A stretch of 64,000 bases of DNA, taken from NCBI GenBank assembly GCA_907163375.1, contig CAJQUW010007854.1, positions 113,890 to 177,889 on the forward strand, in the 5' to 3' direction. The translations under genes were made by a program, and so were the position numbers. This stretch comes from Prostheceraeus crozeri (Eukaryota > Platyhelminthes > Polycladida > Euryleptidae). Within the stretch, counting starts at the first letter, position 1, and each line of letters begins with the position of its first letter. Below the pieces are notes generated by a model. The model ran no database searches. It saw only the letters and a list, made by a program, of their open reading frames with translations, and was not told the DNA's origin. Of this stretch, positions 11,250 through 20,468 are shown in pieces.

Positions 11250-11665
11250 ATCCGGCGCGACGCTTCGCTTCGCTTTGCTTCGCTTCGCTTGCGCCGGATG
11301 TCACACTTTCGCGGGTTTTTTCAAAATTTTCAAAAAATCAAAATTTCAAAAATTTAAGTGGACCCAAAATATCACGTAATCGAAAATTTAAGTTGTCCCA
11401 AAATATCACGTAATCGAAAATTTAAGTTGTCCCAAAATATCACGTAATCGAAAATTTAAGTTGTTCCAAAATATCACGTAATCGAAAATTTAAGTTGTCT
11501 CAAAATATCACGTAATCGAAAATTTAAGTTGTCCCAAAATATCACGTAATCGAAAATTTAAGTTGTCTGAAAATATCACGTGGTCTAAGAATTTTGAAAA
11601 TTTAGGCAGATGAAAATTTAAGTTGTCTCAAAATATCACGTAGTCTCAATATACCAGAAGACTGT
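11250..11665. repeat. Polinton 1 left terminal inverted repeat, with 34-bp tandem units
   Basis: It starts with a GC-rich hairpin (CATCCGGCGCGACGCTTCGC and its partner GCGCCGGATGTC). About seven tandem units of roughly 34 bp follow, each with ATATCACGTAATCGAAAATT, from about 11340 to 11650. The reverse complement lies at the other end of the element. Polinton terminal repeats often hold tandem repeats. There are no spacers between units, so this is not a CRISPR. Confidence 0.85.
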
Positions 11666-12094
11666 ATTCAAAAATATTTCTTTAAGAATGTAACACAATC
11701 TCTTAGAATGCCTGTTATTGTTACTGCTTTGCACTCTGATGAACCTCCCAATTGTAGGGAACAGCTGATACCCGCATTCATAAAACAATGCAGATCAAAC
11801 AGCTGTTACCCCCACTTATGTATTTCTCTTTCCCCCACTTGCCAAATGTGCTGCCAGTTTTGCGACCGGAACCGCGACCAAATCCATTTTGTTAGCCAAC
11901 TTGGCTCAGAAATTGGCAGCGATTCATTGGTTACTTGAACTCTATTGTTTTAGAAAGTTACAATTGTCGCGTCAACGTTGTCATAGGGATTTCATTGATG
12001 CTTATAAACTATATCTCATTTAACAAATTTTAAACTTATCTCATTTCGTTTGAAAGAGAGTACTTGCGTAAAGCGTTGCCTTTATCACAATATC

Positions 12095-12493
12095 ATGGTT
12101 GGATCTACTGAACGCCGACTTCGTATTCAAGTAAAACGACAACAATTAGAACGGCTAACAAGACAGATCATACAACTTCAATCGAGGAGCAGTTTGTTTC
12201 GTAAACATGATATTGGTTCACTGCTTCAATCACTTGGTGAAAGAAGAGTCAATTTTAGTATTGACAAAAAAATTCTAAACCTTATTGAAAAGAGACAGAA
12301 ATTATTTTATAATATGAATAGTCAATTATCAGAAGAGGACGAGGAGAATATCATACGTCAAACTAGTCAACCTATTAATATTGAAGTACAAAGTCCACCA
12401 ACATATGAACAAGTACGAGAACAAATGCGAATAGAAGAGCAACAACGGCAACAGCATGCTCAAAGAGAAGAAGATAATCAACAACACCAATAG
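12095..12493 (+). CDS. Small Polinton protein with PPxY motif
   Basis: About 132 residues from the ATG at 12095; an upstream in-frame start is not ATG, so I prefer this one. The protein is rich in Arg, Gln and Glu, with heptad-like stretches suggesting coiled coil. Near the C terminus it has SPPTYEQ, a PPxY motif. Such motifs in retroviral and some other viral proteins recruit NEDD4-family ubiquitin ligases for budding; here this is only an inference. An AATAAA signal follows at about 12588. I do not recognise the family. It is the first gene inside the left end. Confidence 0.6.
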   Translation: MVGSTERRLRIQVKRQQLERLTRQIIQLQSRSSLFRKHDIGSLLQSLGERRVNFSIDKKILNLIEKRQKLFYNMNSQLSEEDEENIIRQTSQPINIEVQSPPTYEQVREQMRIEEQQRQQHAQREEDNQQHQ

Positions 12494-12817
12494 TTGTAGC
12501 GTTTAGATTGAAGTTTGTCGCTTCGTGGGAATCTGCGATTCTTTATTCTTTTGTCCTGCAGGCTAATGTATTCCTTTTTGTTCTGATGAATAAAGATTTA
12601 TCAACTGTCAACGTCGTTGTCACTTTTCAGTCTTCACGTAATTAACTAACAAAGAAAATGACAATTACATCTGAAAAGCAAGTAAGCAAGCAGTGATTCA
12701 AGAACTATCCAAAACTCAGTTTTTTTCTAATTCATTTTGAAAAGTTCATGAAGAAAATGGAAATCTGTAAAACAATGTAGATTAGAATAATTATAATATA
12801 ATCATTTCAAAATCGAA

Positions 12818-12947
12818 AAAGTAGTAAGGAAAGTCATCATTGTGGAACAGTTTTAAATCAATACCACCCCATTTCTGACTTAGTAGTAAGGAAAGACATC
12901 ATTATGGAACATTTTTAAATCAATACCCCCTCCCTTCTGACTTCTAG
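12818..12947. repeat. Two tandem copies of a ~64-bp unit
   Basis: The phrase AGTAGTAAGGAAAG, followed by CATCATT, GGAACA and TTTTAAATCAATACC, occurs twice in direct orientation ahead of the protease gene. It lies in an otherwise gene-free 480-bp gap and may belong to the promoter region. Confidence 0.65.
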
Positions 12948-12977
12948 GGGTCCCTTAAGAAATTTTTTTATTATAAA

Positions 12978-13469
12978 ATGAACAACATAAATGAGTTTTT
13001 GAAATTATATGGAACACAAACAACAACGAATTTCGATTTAAAGAAAATCGCAAATCAATTGGGAATAAAGAATTTTCATGTTCCAATGAGAGACGAATTA
13101 CAATTCCTAAAAAATAAGCCAACAGGAACCTTCAGTTCCCGGAACAAAGTTACATCAATAACTATAAATTTCATAACAAATCTTCATACGTCAGATGAAA
13201 AAGGAATACATTGGTCTGCAGGTATCTTTAATAAAAATCGAGATAATTACTATTTCGACCGCCCGGAGGCTGAGAACTATTGGTTCGACTCATATGGACT
13301 TCCACCTACAAATGAAGTTAAAGAAATACTTGAAAATGGAACTTATAATACATTTCAAATTCAAAAACCGGGAACTACTTATTGTGGTCAATTATGTCTT
13401 TATGTTTTATTTAAATTACAAAAAGGAGTACCATTTCTAGATATTATGTTAGAATTGAACGAACCGTAG
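12978..13469 (+). CDS. PRO: Polinton cysteine protease (adenain-like)
   Basis: 163 residues. The pattern is that of adenovirus-type maturation proteases: catalytic His in GIHWSAGIF (His78), an acidic residue in YWFDSYGLPP (Asp104), a Gln in FQIQ, and the nucleophile Cys in TYCGQLCLYV (about 136-140). Polinton proteases of this family are thought to process capsid proteins. Length is usual for the family and the frame looks whole. A TTTTTTATTATAAA stretch sits just upstream of the ATG. A GC-rich hairpin pair (GGTTC and GGAATTTAATTCC palindromes) follows the stop codon. Confidence 0.88.
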   Translation: MNNINEFLKLYGTQTTTNFDLKKIANQLGIKNFHVPMRDELQFLKNKPTGTFSSRNKVTSITINFITNLHTSDEKGIHWSAGIFNKNRDNYYFDRPEAENYWFDSYGLPPTNEVKEILENGTYNTFQIQKPGTTYCGQLCLYVLFKLQKGVPFLDIMLELNEP

Positions 13470-13637
13470 GTTCTATGGCTACGCCTAACAAGGGAATTTA
13501 ATTCCCGAAACGTTAGTTCCAATAATAATAATAATGATAATTAAAAATCAGTTCGTTGTAATTCATTTTGATAAAATCGGCCTCTGATATCCTTATTATC
13601 TAAATCTTTGATTTCGTAAGTAATCGGATAAGTTTGT

Positions 13638-14543
13638 TTATTTTACAAACTTCTTTAGTCCAGTTATTTCTTTAGTCCAGTATCCGACGAAGCCCTTTTC
13701 AAATTTATTCTTATACTTATATATTCTAACTCTATCTCCAATTTTAAATTTCGGCTTAAGTTTCTGCAAATTCGGATTACTCTCATTTGAATAATTATTC
13801 TCCAATATTTTTTTTCTTATCAAATCAGGGTCGTCGGAAGCATTCTTTGGGGTTTCTTCAATACCTGAATGAACTTTATTATTATACTCTTCTACAACTC
13901 CTGGTAATATCTTCAACCATTTCTGATTTCTTCGCTCAGTAAATTTCTTGAATAATTTATTTTTTAACGTCCGATTGAATCTTTCTATCACTACAGCTTT
14001 TCCAGCGTTTTCAGTTGAATAAACTGAGCCTTGGCGATGACTTTCGTCTGTTTCAAATAGTGGCTGAACGTTTCGGTTATAAAATTCCGATCCTTTATCA
14101 ACAAACAATTTCCTTGGCTTTCTCTTACTTTCTTTAAAGATTTCTTCAAACGCATATTTAACTGATAGACCACTTTTATTTTTTAAAAGCTTTACCCAAG
14201 CATATCGTGTATATAAATCTATAACGGTCAATGCCTATTTATAATCAGAATCATTCGGCATATGAATAAGATCAGCACTCCAAATATCATCTTTATTAAA
14301 TACTTTTACTTTCAATAAATATTTAGGCCTTCTGTATTCTTTATGAATTTCAGACGCATAGCGGCTTGGGTCATTCGACATTTCGGACGCGTAGGTTCGA
14401 GCGTTGCTTTCAGACAGCTTTGCTGTCGTTTCATTTAAACCCTCGCCGAATAATATTTTAGCTTGTAAAGCTTTCTTAACAAACATTCTTTCAATTCTTT
14501 CTCTAAATGTAGGATTTTGAATACTATCTAACTCTTGAATCAT
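13638..14543 (-). CDS. INT: Polinton integrase (retroviral-type DDE), fossil
   Basis: Integrase core of the retrovirus/Polinton type. Signatures on the minus strand: WSADLIHMP (first catalytic Asp), VIDLYTRYAWV, KLFVDKGSEF (second Asp), VIERFNRTLKNKLF (catalytic Glu) and a C-terminal chromo/SH3-like stretch with KFKIGDRVRIYKYK and GYWTKEI. Integrase inserts the element and creates the 6-bp duplication. The reading frame appears broken about once. A PLA2-like segment lies directly upstream with no spacer, so the two may be parts of one transcript. A short GC-rich palindromic insert sits within the N-terminal portion. Confidence 0.9.
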
Positions 14544-15002
14544 CTTCTTATCAGCTGCATGTCGAGAACTTAGATCATGATTTCGATAAGCTAAATCATG
14601 TCTATAAGCGGCGGCATCTACTCTGTTTATTGGTTATTCACCTGGTTTCGGATTATTATTCTCATCTAGTCTTATATCTAGTCGAGTTCCTGGACCGGTA
14701 TATGAATGACCAGGAAGATGTTTTTCTTTCGAATATTTACTCCAAATAAATCCAGGAAAGTTTTCTAATGTTTTTTGTATGTCACCACCGTAGGTAGTAG
14801 CCAAACTTTGTTTGTCGTCGTTACCTTCATAAATTTTACAATTTGAGTTTTTATTTTTGTTTAATAGATAATTTAATAAATCTAAATTAGCAATTTTTAA
14901 TTTAATTAAATTTTCGGAATTTGTAGAATTCATTTCAAAAGATAAAATAAATGTTTTACCTAATAGAACCAAAGGTTCTGAGGCTTTAGCCGATCGGACC
15001 AA
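14544..15002 (-). CDS. PLA2-like capsid-associated domain (parvovirus VP1 type)
   Basis: The minus strand encodes LPGHSYTGPGTRLD followed by VDAAAYRHDLAYRNHD and ADKKMIQEL. This is the phospholipase A2 signature of parvovirus VP1 unique regions: a GPG calcium loop, then the catalytic HD with a DxAAxxHDxxY helix. Such domains help virions leave endosomes and have been found in some virus-like elements. Here it lies between the integrase and a short hydrophobic capsid-type gene. The 5' part (about the first 70 residues) has no motif I know. It looks broken about once. The link to a capsid role is inference from the family. Confidence 0.75.
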
Positions 15003-15070
15003 AGGTCCTGGGGCTTTAGCCGATCGAACTTTGTTCAGAGGCTTTAGCCGATCGGACCAAGGGTCCTGAG
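15003..15070. repeat. Cluster of short GC-rich palindromes
   Basis: Repeated units combine GGACC-AAA-GGTCC or GAAC-TTT-GTTC hairpins with GGCTTTAGCCGATCG. Similar units recur at about 15700-15740, 17235-17390, 17840-17935, 19625-19660, 22905-22970, 23685-23735 and 26290-26360, all within Polinton 1. Confidence 0.75.
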
Positions 15071-15074
15071 GTTA

Positions 15075-15560
15075 TTACCGAATCATACTAGGACTTAGAT
15101 ATATTCCAGAACCATCTTTAGTTTCTTTAATTTCAATTAAATCATCAACATTGTGGAGAATATTTTTAAGAACTCGTTTTCCTTCATCAACTAATTTTAA
15201 TTTACTAATAAAATTATCTACTATTCCTTCACCCCTCGCAACTTTTTCTAACTCTCTATTATGTCGTTTTTGTTCTTCTAATGCTGCCTTCTCTGATTTA
15301 TTTTTATTTACTGCTTGGACAATACCAGCTGTCCCACCTGCAACACTTCCTGCTGCTGCTATGCCACCTATTATTAGAGGAATTAATGGGAGAATCCCGC
15401 CATTCTTTTCTTCTTGTAATTGAATATTCTCTATCATTGGTTTACTTATGTAATACTTTTTTTTATTAATCGTAATAGTTTTAGGGGTATTTTTGTCAAC
15501 AATATTACGTAATTTTAATTCAACAGTTTTATTATTATTATTACTTTTCGCTTGCGACAT
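15075..15560 (-). CDS. Small Polinton protein with Gly/Ala-rich hydrophobic segment
   Basis: 161 residues. A hydrophobic segment rich in Gly, Ala and Ile (LPLIPLIIGGIAAAG, about residues 57-71) is followed by a charged helical region. Small proteins of this build occur among Polinton virion genes and recall membrane-active adenovirus proteins (pVI, pX), but I cannot prove homology. It lies between the PLA2-like domain and the capsid-like gene on the same strand, supporting a virion role. The frame looks whole. Confidence 0.6.
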   Translation of the reverse strand: MSQAKSNNNNKTVELKLRNIVDKNTPKTITINKKKYYISKPMIENIQLQEEKNGGILPLIPLIIGGIAAAGSVAGGTAGIVQAVNKNKSEKAALEEQKRHNRELEKVARGEGIVDNFISKLKLVDEGKRVLKNILHNVDDLIEIKETKDGSGIYLSPSMIR

Positions 15561-15736
15561 TTTTAATAAAAAAATTTTAAGTTACGAAAATTTTTAATCT
15601 ATTGTAGTTATCAAAAATTTTAAGTTAAGATTTTTTTAATTTATTCTAGTTATGAAAAATTTTAAATTATGAAAAATAATTAATTAATCGACGAAGTCTT
15701 GGGCTTTAGCCTATCGGACCAAAGGTCCTCAGGTTA

Positions 15737-16981
15737 TTAACCGATCCTAGCCATCTTTCCATTAAGAATTTCAATAGAATATTTTACATCTTCTAGCAAT
15801 AAACCATAAGCCATCAATGAAGTTGTGGAATCTTTTTTTTCAATATTAATTGTTACATCACAACCAGTCTTGATAATATCTTCAGATTGTGCACTTAAAT
15901 CAAAACAGAAAACAGGATATAAATGTCTCCAATGTCCAGGAGTTAATTGTGGTTCAACTCCAAATTCTGTACAAAGATTTCGATAACAATCATATCCTTC
16001 CATAAATTGATTATTGGTATCATCGAATCTTAATGGATCAATTGGATATCGGGTTTGATTTAATGAAACTTGTAAACTTCGAATTGTATTAATATGAAAA
16101 ATATTGTTGTTCTTATCAAAACTTGGAGAATTATTTCTTTGAAATGTTAGTAATAAATATCTTGGAGTATTCGAAGTTCTAGTAAAATGCCAGTTAAATC
16201 TTTGCTCTGAAAAAGTTACTGAACTAGCATTACGCTTTAGGAAATTTACTGGAATTGGTTTGTTAGTATTTAATCTTTTTGCAATAGCTGTTTCAATCTC
16301 TAAACTAGGAGTAATATGCTTAATCCACCATTCAAGTCTATCAATTTTTAAATATGCTTTTTTTCCAGTCTTACCAAAAAAGATTAATTCATTATTTGCT
16401 GCACGATGAATTATTAATTTAAATTTTAATTGATATGATATTTTATCATAATCTAAATATCCGAATAATGGAGACAATGACCAATTTACTGTCTGTTTAC
16501 TTTTCTTGTTAAATTCACGTCTTTCTTTATATGCACTATTGTTTGTTTTATTTAAATGTTTTGCAATATTTTCTACATCTTTCGCAATTCCTGCTGCATC
16601 TGTTCCAGCGTGAGTTAAATCATCAACAATTATACCATCATTAGTATCAGGAAACCGACCTTCGATTTCATACTTTTTATTATTTTCACCAATTGTTACA
16701 AATCTAAGCATTGTATCAATTACACCTGGAGAATCACTTATTGTTTCTATATTTTGAGTTGCAACATCTAAACGCATTTGTGTAAATAATCTTGGAAAGA
16801 AATTATTCTCTAATGCAATATTATCGGTTTCTGGTAATGGTGTTGTAAAATTGGCATCACTATATAAAGAATATTCACAGTGTAAAAGTGAATCAGGTAA
16901 ATATAAATAACTCTGCTGATTATCAACTTCAAAAATTAAATCACCTCCGGTATTTACTCGACTGGAAGATCCGGGATTCAT
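15737..16981 (-). CDS. Major-capsid-like protein (tentative)
   Basis: 414 residues, no signal peptide or membrane segment, rich in aromatic and beta-forming stretches. Features include WSLSPLFGYLDYDK (mid protein), PRYLLLTFQR, NTIRSLQVSLNQTRYPIDP and a conserved-looking end GLLLEDVKYSIEILNGKM. The PRY...FQ...LN...YP pattern is one I know from capsid-type proteins linked to invertebrate Polinton-like elements. I therefore infer a jelly-roll capsid protein, although it is shorter than classical Polinton major capsid proteins. It is flanked on both sides by small hydrophobic virion-type proteins. The frame looks whole. Confidence 0.55.
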   Translation of the reverse strand: MNPGSSSRVNTGGDLIFEVDNQQSYLYLPDSLLHCEYSLYSDANFTTPLPETDNIALENNFFPRLFTQMRLDVATQNIETISDSPGVIDTMLRFVTIGENNKKYEIEGRFPDTNDGIIVDDLTHAGTDAAGIAKDVENIAKHLNKTNNSAYKERREFNKKSKQTVNWSLSPLFGYLDYDKISYQLKFKLIIHRAANNELIFFGKTGKKAYLKIDRLEWWIKHITPSLEIETAIAKRLNTNKPIPVNFLKRNASSVTFSEQRFNWHFTRTSNTPRYLLLTFQRNNSPSFDKNNNIFHINTIRSLQVSLNQTRYPIDPLRFDDTNNQFMEGYDCYRNLCTEFGVEPQLTPGHWRHLYPVFCFDLSAQSEDIIKTGCDVTINIEKKDSTTSLMAYGLLLEDVKYSIEILNGKMARIG

Positions 16982-17391
16982 AGCATTTCTTATATAGTCA
17001 TTCTTTTTTGATTATAACTAACACCTGGTGGTTTATCTAATTCAAATTTATTTTCGATCAGCGAAGACATTTTTATAAAAAATAATTTGACTTTTGTTTT
17101 TTCTCACAGACAGAAAAAAATTTTACTAAAATATAATTTTAGAATTTTACCAAAAAAATTTTACTAAAAAGTTTTACTAAAAAAATTTTGCTAAAAAAAT
17201 TTTACTAAAAAATATAATTTTAGAATTTCGCTAGACCAGCTCCGCTACAGCTTTGCTGGTTAAACCGAAGGTTGCTGCTCACGCCATTGCCTCTTATTTC
17301 TTCAATTGAACGTTCTATGGCTACGCCTGTTTTCTTCCCCTTTTTACTATCAGACGGAGCTCCGCTCCTCAAGGTTTCCCCCACAGCTATG

Positions 17392-17787
17392 TTAGCAATT
17401 TTGTTTTTTGTTTCCTCTGAAAGTTTTTTTATAATTTTTTAGTTCTTCAGAATCATTCCTAAGTTTACGAATAGCTTCTAGTTGTTTTAATTCGTTTTGA
17501 GACTTAACAGCATTTGATATTGCACTAGCTGTACTACCTATAGCAGCTGCTCCTTTTGCAGCAGATGTAATCAAATCTTTATTATTTTTAATTAAGTTAA
17601 CGATACTTCCAATACCAGAAAAGATGCCAGCTCCTTCTTTTTGAACGGCACCTGCGCTGCCTAGGAACTTTTGTGTTCCGATTGTTTCTACACTGTCATA
17701 ATGGTAAACAGATTTCATAGATGGTTCATGAGCAATTTTTTGATTTGAAGCAAAATGTTTAAGATTGTGTTTATAAATTATAGGCAT
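17392..17787 (-). CDS. Small amphipathic Polinton protein
   Basis: 131 residues. The middle (about 50-95) is Gly/Ala/Ser-rich and amphipathic (GAGIFSGIGSIVNLIK, then AAKGAAAIGSTASAIS), resembling membrane-active virion proteins. A basic, Asn-rich tail follows. Family unknown. It lies between the capsid-like gene and the coiled-coil/fibre-like genes. Confidence 0.5.
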   Translation of the reverse strand: MPIIYKHNLKHFASNQKIAHEPSMKSVYHYDSVETIGTQKFLGSAGAVQKEGAGIFSGIGSIVNLIKNNKDLITSAAKGAAAIGSTASAISNAVKSQNELKQLEAIRKLRNDSEELKNYKKTFRGNKKQNC

Positions 17788-17936
17788 TTTTTAGGATTAA
17801 ATTTGACTTTTGGGAAAAATATTTACGATTGGTTAGTAACCTGAGGACCTTTGGTCCGTTTAATATTTACGTTTATGATTGGCTAAAGCCTCGAGGAGCT
17901 TCGCTCCGATAGGTTAGAAACCCAAGACTTCGTCGA

Positions 17937-18407
17937 TCAAGATTTACGTTTGTGAATGGACAACAACTTCGAGATAACTTTATTAATTGACTGTTGCACT
18001 TTATCTATTGCGTCAAGCAGCGTGTGATGTACTTTAATTTCTTTTCTATTAACTTGCATTTTCTCCTGATTCATCTTCAACGCCGTTTTAAGAGCATTTA
18101 ACTTAATTTTAAGAACATCTAATTGTCTTTTAACAGAATCTAACTGTTCTTTATTTTCTTTAGAGTTTTCTTGTAAATTTTTCTTTAATTCATTTTCTAA
18201 ATTGATTTTAAGAGTTTTCATTTTATCAACTTTTTGATTAAGTGAGTTTACTTCATTTATTATTCCATTCATCTGTTTCATTTGTTGAGTAATTTTAGAA
18301 CTTAATTCATCAACACTTTTTTGGAATGTAGTTTGTAACTGCTTTAAATTTTTTTTAATTCTTTCAGGAAGTTTTTCTATTTCATCTTCTAATTGTTCTT
18401 TTAACAT
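17937..18407 (-). CDS. Coiled-coil protein, possible fibre shaft
   Basis: 156 residues, nearly all predicted coiled coil from the heptad spacing of Leu, Ile and Val (KNLKQLQTTFQKSVDELSSK onward). No enzyme motif. It follows the fibre-like gene by 6 nt on the same strand, so the two probably share a transcript and may both be parts of a spike. Confidence 0.5.
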   Translation of the reverse strand: MLKEQLEDEIEKLPERIKKNLKQLQTTFQKSVDELSSKITQQMKQMNGIINEVNSLNQKVDKMKTLKINLENELKKNLQENSKENKEQLDSVKRQLDVLKIKLNALKTALKMNQEKMQVNRKEIKVHHTLLDAIDKVQQSINKVISKLLSIHKRKS

Positions 18408-18413
18408 TTTTAT

Positions 18414-18824
18414 CTAATGTTTATTTTTATTTACAGCAGATTTTAAATTTAAAGAAAGTAATATTAAAATTTTTAATTGCTCTGAAATCTTTTTAAAAAG
18501 TTTTGCTATATCTGCTTCTAGCTCTCTATCCTTTTTATCAAGTTTTAATAATTTTTCGTTTAATGATTTGTCATTAGGTTTAAGCAACTTTAATTCGTTC
18601 ATCAGTGGAACCAAAACATCGTTTATATATTTTTCTTTTAAGTCATTGATTTGTGTATCAACATATTGTTTATTTGTCAACTCTGTATTTTGTTGCGGAA
18701 GAATAGAAAGATGCAATGGACCAGATAAAACGTCTCCAGTTTTCATGATATAATTTTCTATCTCTATTTCTAATTCACGATTATTCGGGATATATGCACC
18801 TCCACCAACATTTGGTAACATCAT
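18414..18824 (-). CDS. Fibre-like protein with phage tail-fibre motif
   Basis: 136 residues. Residues about 28-60 read MKTGDVLSGPLHLSI, then NTELTNKQYVDTQI. This matches the repeat common in phage tail-fibre proteins (sGpL-L--P----A-NKqYVD). The remainder is coiled coil. A receptor-binding or spike role is inferred. In cellular DNA such a motif otherwise suggests contamination, but here the gene lies well inside the Polinton between Polinton genes. Confidence 0.6.
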   Translation of the reverse strand: MMLPNVGGGAYIPNNRELEIEIENYIMKTGDVLSGPLHLSILPQQNTELTNKQYVDTQINDLKEKYINDVLVPLMNELKLLKPNDKSLNEKLLKLDKKDRELEADIAKLFKKISEQLKILILLSLNLKSAVNKNKH

Positions 18825-18869
18825 TTTTTAACAATAAAAAAATAAATTTTTTCTAATATAAATAAAAAA

Positions 18870-19170
18870 ATGGAAAAAGCAAATTTAAAAAAATTATATT
18901 CGCCCGCATCATCCTGTTCTTCTTATTCGACGAGATCAACGGGATTTGAAAATAAATGTTTTGATAATAATAATAATAATAATACTATTACAAATCCATG
19001 TATAGATGTAAATATTTTATTCGAATGACAAGCAGAAATATTTAGAGAACAAACAAAAGGTTTACCTTCTATAGAAACTAACTATTGTTTATTTCCAGGT
19101 GATCCATTTATTAAATTTATGGAGATTGTAAGCAAATATAATGATGTAGCTTATGTTGAATTAAATTAAG
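18870..19170 (+). CDS. Short unknown Polinton reading frame
   Basis: It starts at an ATG encoding MEKANLKKLYSPASSCSSY, and further phrases (FPGDPFIKFMEIVSKYNDVAYVEL) lead up to the next gene. I do not recognise it. It looks broken. It may belong to the same original gene as the next frame. Confidence 0.4.
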
Positions 19171-19175
19171 AAAAT

Positions 19176-19787
19176 ATGGTTATTATTGGTCATAATAATG
19201 TTTATGGTTTTATTAGAGCAGTATTACCAATTAGTAATACTGATTGGATAGAAAATAAAATTATTAATTATATCAATATTAGAGAATTAGTTAAAAAATT
19301 AAAATCTTTTTCCAAAGAAAAAATAAGATTATTTGTTGATGAACAAAATCAATATAACATTCACATAGAGAGTAAAAAACAAAATGAAGAATTATTATGC
19401 CAAGTTTATTATAGAGATACAATTTATAAACAAGAAACATTAGAAATGCCGCAAAGATATGATGATGATACTTATATAGGATTATATTCAAACTTAAATA
19501 TGAATTTATTAAAATCTTACATAAATGGTTTAGCTCAACAAGAAAAAATTTATATGTGCACAACACCTTATACTATTAACAATGACCATAATCATAATCA
19601 TAATAATTTTAAAAATAATAATAAACGAACCGAAGGTTCTAGGGCTTTCCCCGATCTTAAAGAATCTTATAATAATAATGATGATAATATAGATGATGAT
19701 GATAATGTAGATGATGATAATATAAATGATGATTCTGAAACATCTGAAAAAGGTGTAAATGGTAAAAAAAGATTACAAAAATATTAG
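19176..19787 (+). CDS. Unknown Polinton protein with acidic Asn/Asp tract
   Basis: 203 residues. The N-terminal 140 residues have a mixed alpha/beta character (VYGFIRAVLPISN, KIRLFVDEQNQYNIHI). The C-terminal part is a low-complexity His, Asn and Asp tract. A GC-rich palindromic unit lies in frame between them, giving KRTEGSRAFPD. Sliding-clamp similarity crossed my mind but is too weak to claim. It points toward, and converges with, the PolB gene. Confidence 0.45.
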   Translation: MVIIGHNNVYGFIRAVLPISNTDWIENKIINYINIRELVKKLKSFSKEKIRLFVDEQNQYNIHIESKKQNEELLCQVYYRDTIYKQETLEMPQRYDDDTYIGLYSNLNMNLLKSYINGLAQQEKIYMCTTPYTINNDHNHNHNNFKNNNKRTEGSRAFPDLKESYNNNDDNIDDDDNVDDDNINDDSETSEKGVNGKKRLQKY

Positions 19788-20325
19788 TAATTATAAAAAT
19801 TTAAGTGAAGAAAAATTTATATCTCACACTGATGTACATGATATTAATACTACATATAATCAAAATTTATCTAAATTTCATTTTCTTACAATTGAAAATA
19901 ATAATGATGGTATAGTTGAAGATACTGTTAGACAACTATGTGTCGGGTCTACAAAATTTAAATTAGGATTTACATCTAATCAATTTAAAATTTTATCATC
20001 TTTAATAAAAACTAAAAATGATTCAGATTATGGTGGTGTTATTAAATTTTCCAAAAGAGATCAAAAACCAATATTTTTCTCTATTATATTATTATCAGAC
20101 AAAAAATGTAATTTAGAGTTAGATATTCCAATAAGAGAATGGTATCCTATCAGGGAATGGCATCTTATACCAAAAAGTGTAATTTATGATCTTGAAGAAT
20201 CAATTTATGATGATGATGAAGAATCAATTGATGATGATGATGAAGAATCAATAGTTAGTGAAAATAAATTTAAATTGTCTTTTGATAAAACGTTATATGA
20301 TAAAACGTTATATGATAAAACTTAA
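19759..20325 (+). CDS. Unknown Polinton protein, acidic C terminus
   Basis: 188 residues, overlapping the end of the previous frame by 29 nt. Phrases such as FKLGFTSNQFKILSSLI and GGVIKFSKRDQKPIFFS recall a DNA clamp fold, but this is speculation. Short internal repeats occur (YDDDEESIDDDDEESI and LYDKTLYDKT). Together with the frame before it, it may form a replication accessory gene opposite PolB. Confidence 0.4.
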   Translation: MVKKDYKNISNYKNLSEEKFISHTDVHDINTTYNQNLSKFHFLTIENNNDGIVEDTVRQLCVGSTKFKLGFTSNQFKILSSLIKTKNDSDYGGVIKFSKRDQKPIFFSIILLSDKKCNLELDIPIREWYPIREWHLIPKSVIYDLEESIYDDDEESIDDDDEESIVSENKFKLSFDKTLYDKTLYDKT

Positions 20326-20354
20326 TAGAAAATACCAAAATATTCGTTAAATAT

Positions 20355-20463
20355 ATTTTCATATGTAATAAAATTTTTAGATGTAATAAGTTTTTAGATG
20401 TTATAAAATTTTTAGATGTAATAAATTTTTTAGATGTTATAAAATCTTTAGATGTAATAAAAA
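20355..20463. repeat. Tandem AT-rich repeat between convergent genes
   Basis: TTTTTAGATGTAATAAA and the variant TTTAGATGTTATAAAA alternate about five times, filling the gap between the plus-strand unknown gene and the 3' end of PolB. AATAAA-like hexamers in both orientations could serve as polyadenylation signals for both genes. Confidence 0.65.
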
Positions 20464-20468
20464 AACTA

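Noticed and set aside
11340-11650. CRISPR-like array of ~34-bp units
   Set aside because: The units are directly adjacent tandem repeats without unique spacers, lie inside a Polinton terminal repeat, and have a mirror copy at the other end.
19176-20325. Sliding-clamp (PCNA-like) genes
   Set aside because: A few phrases look clamp-like but no diagnostic motif could be shown; left as unknown.
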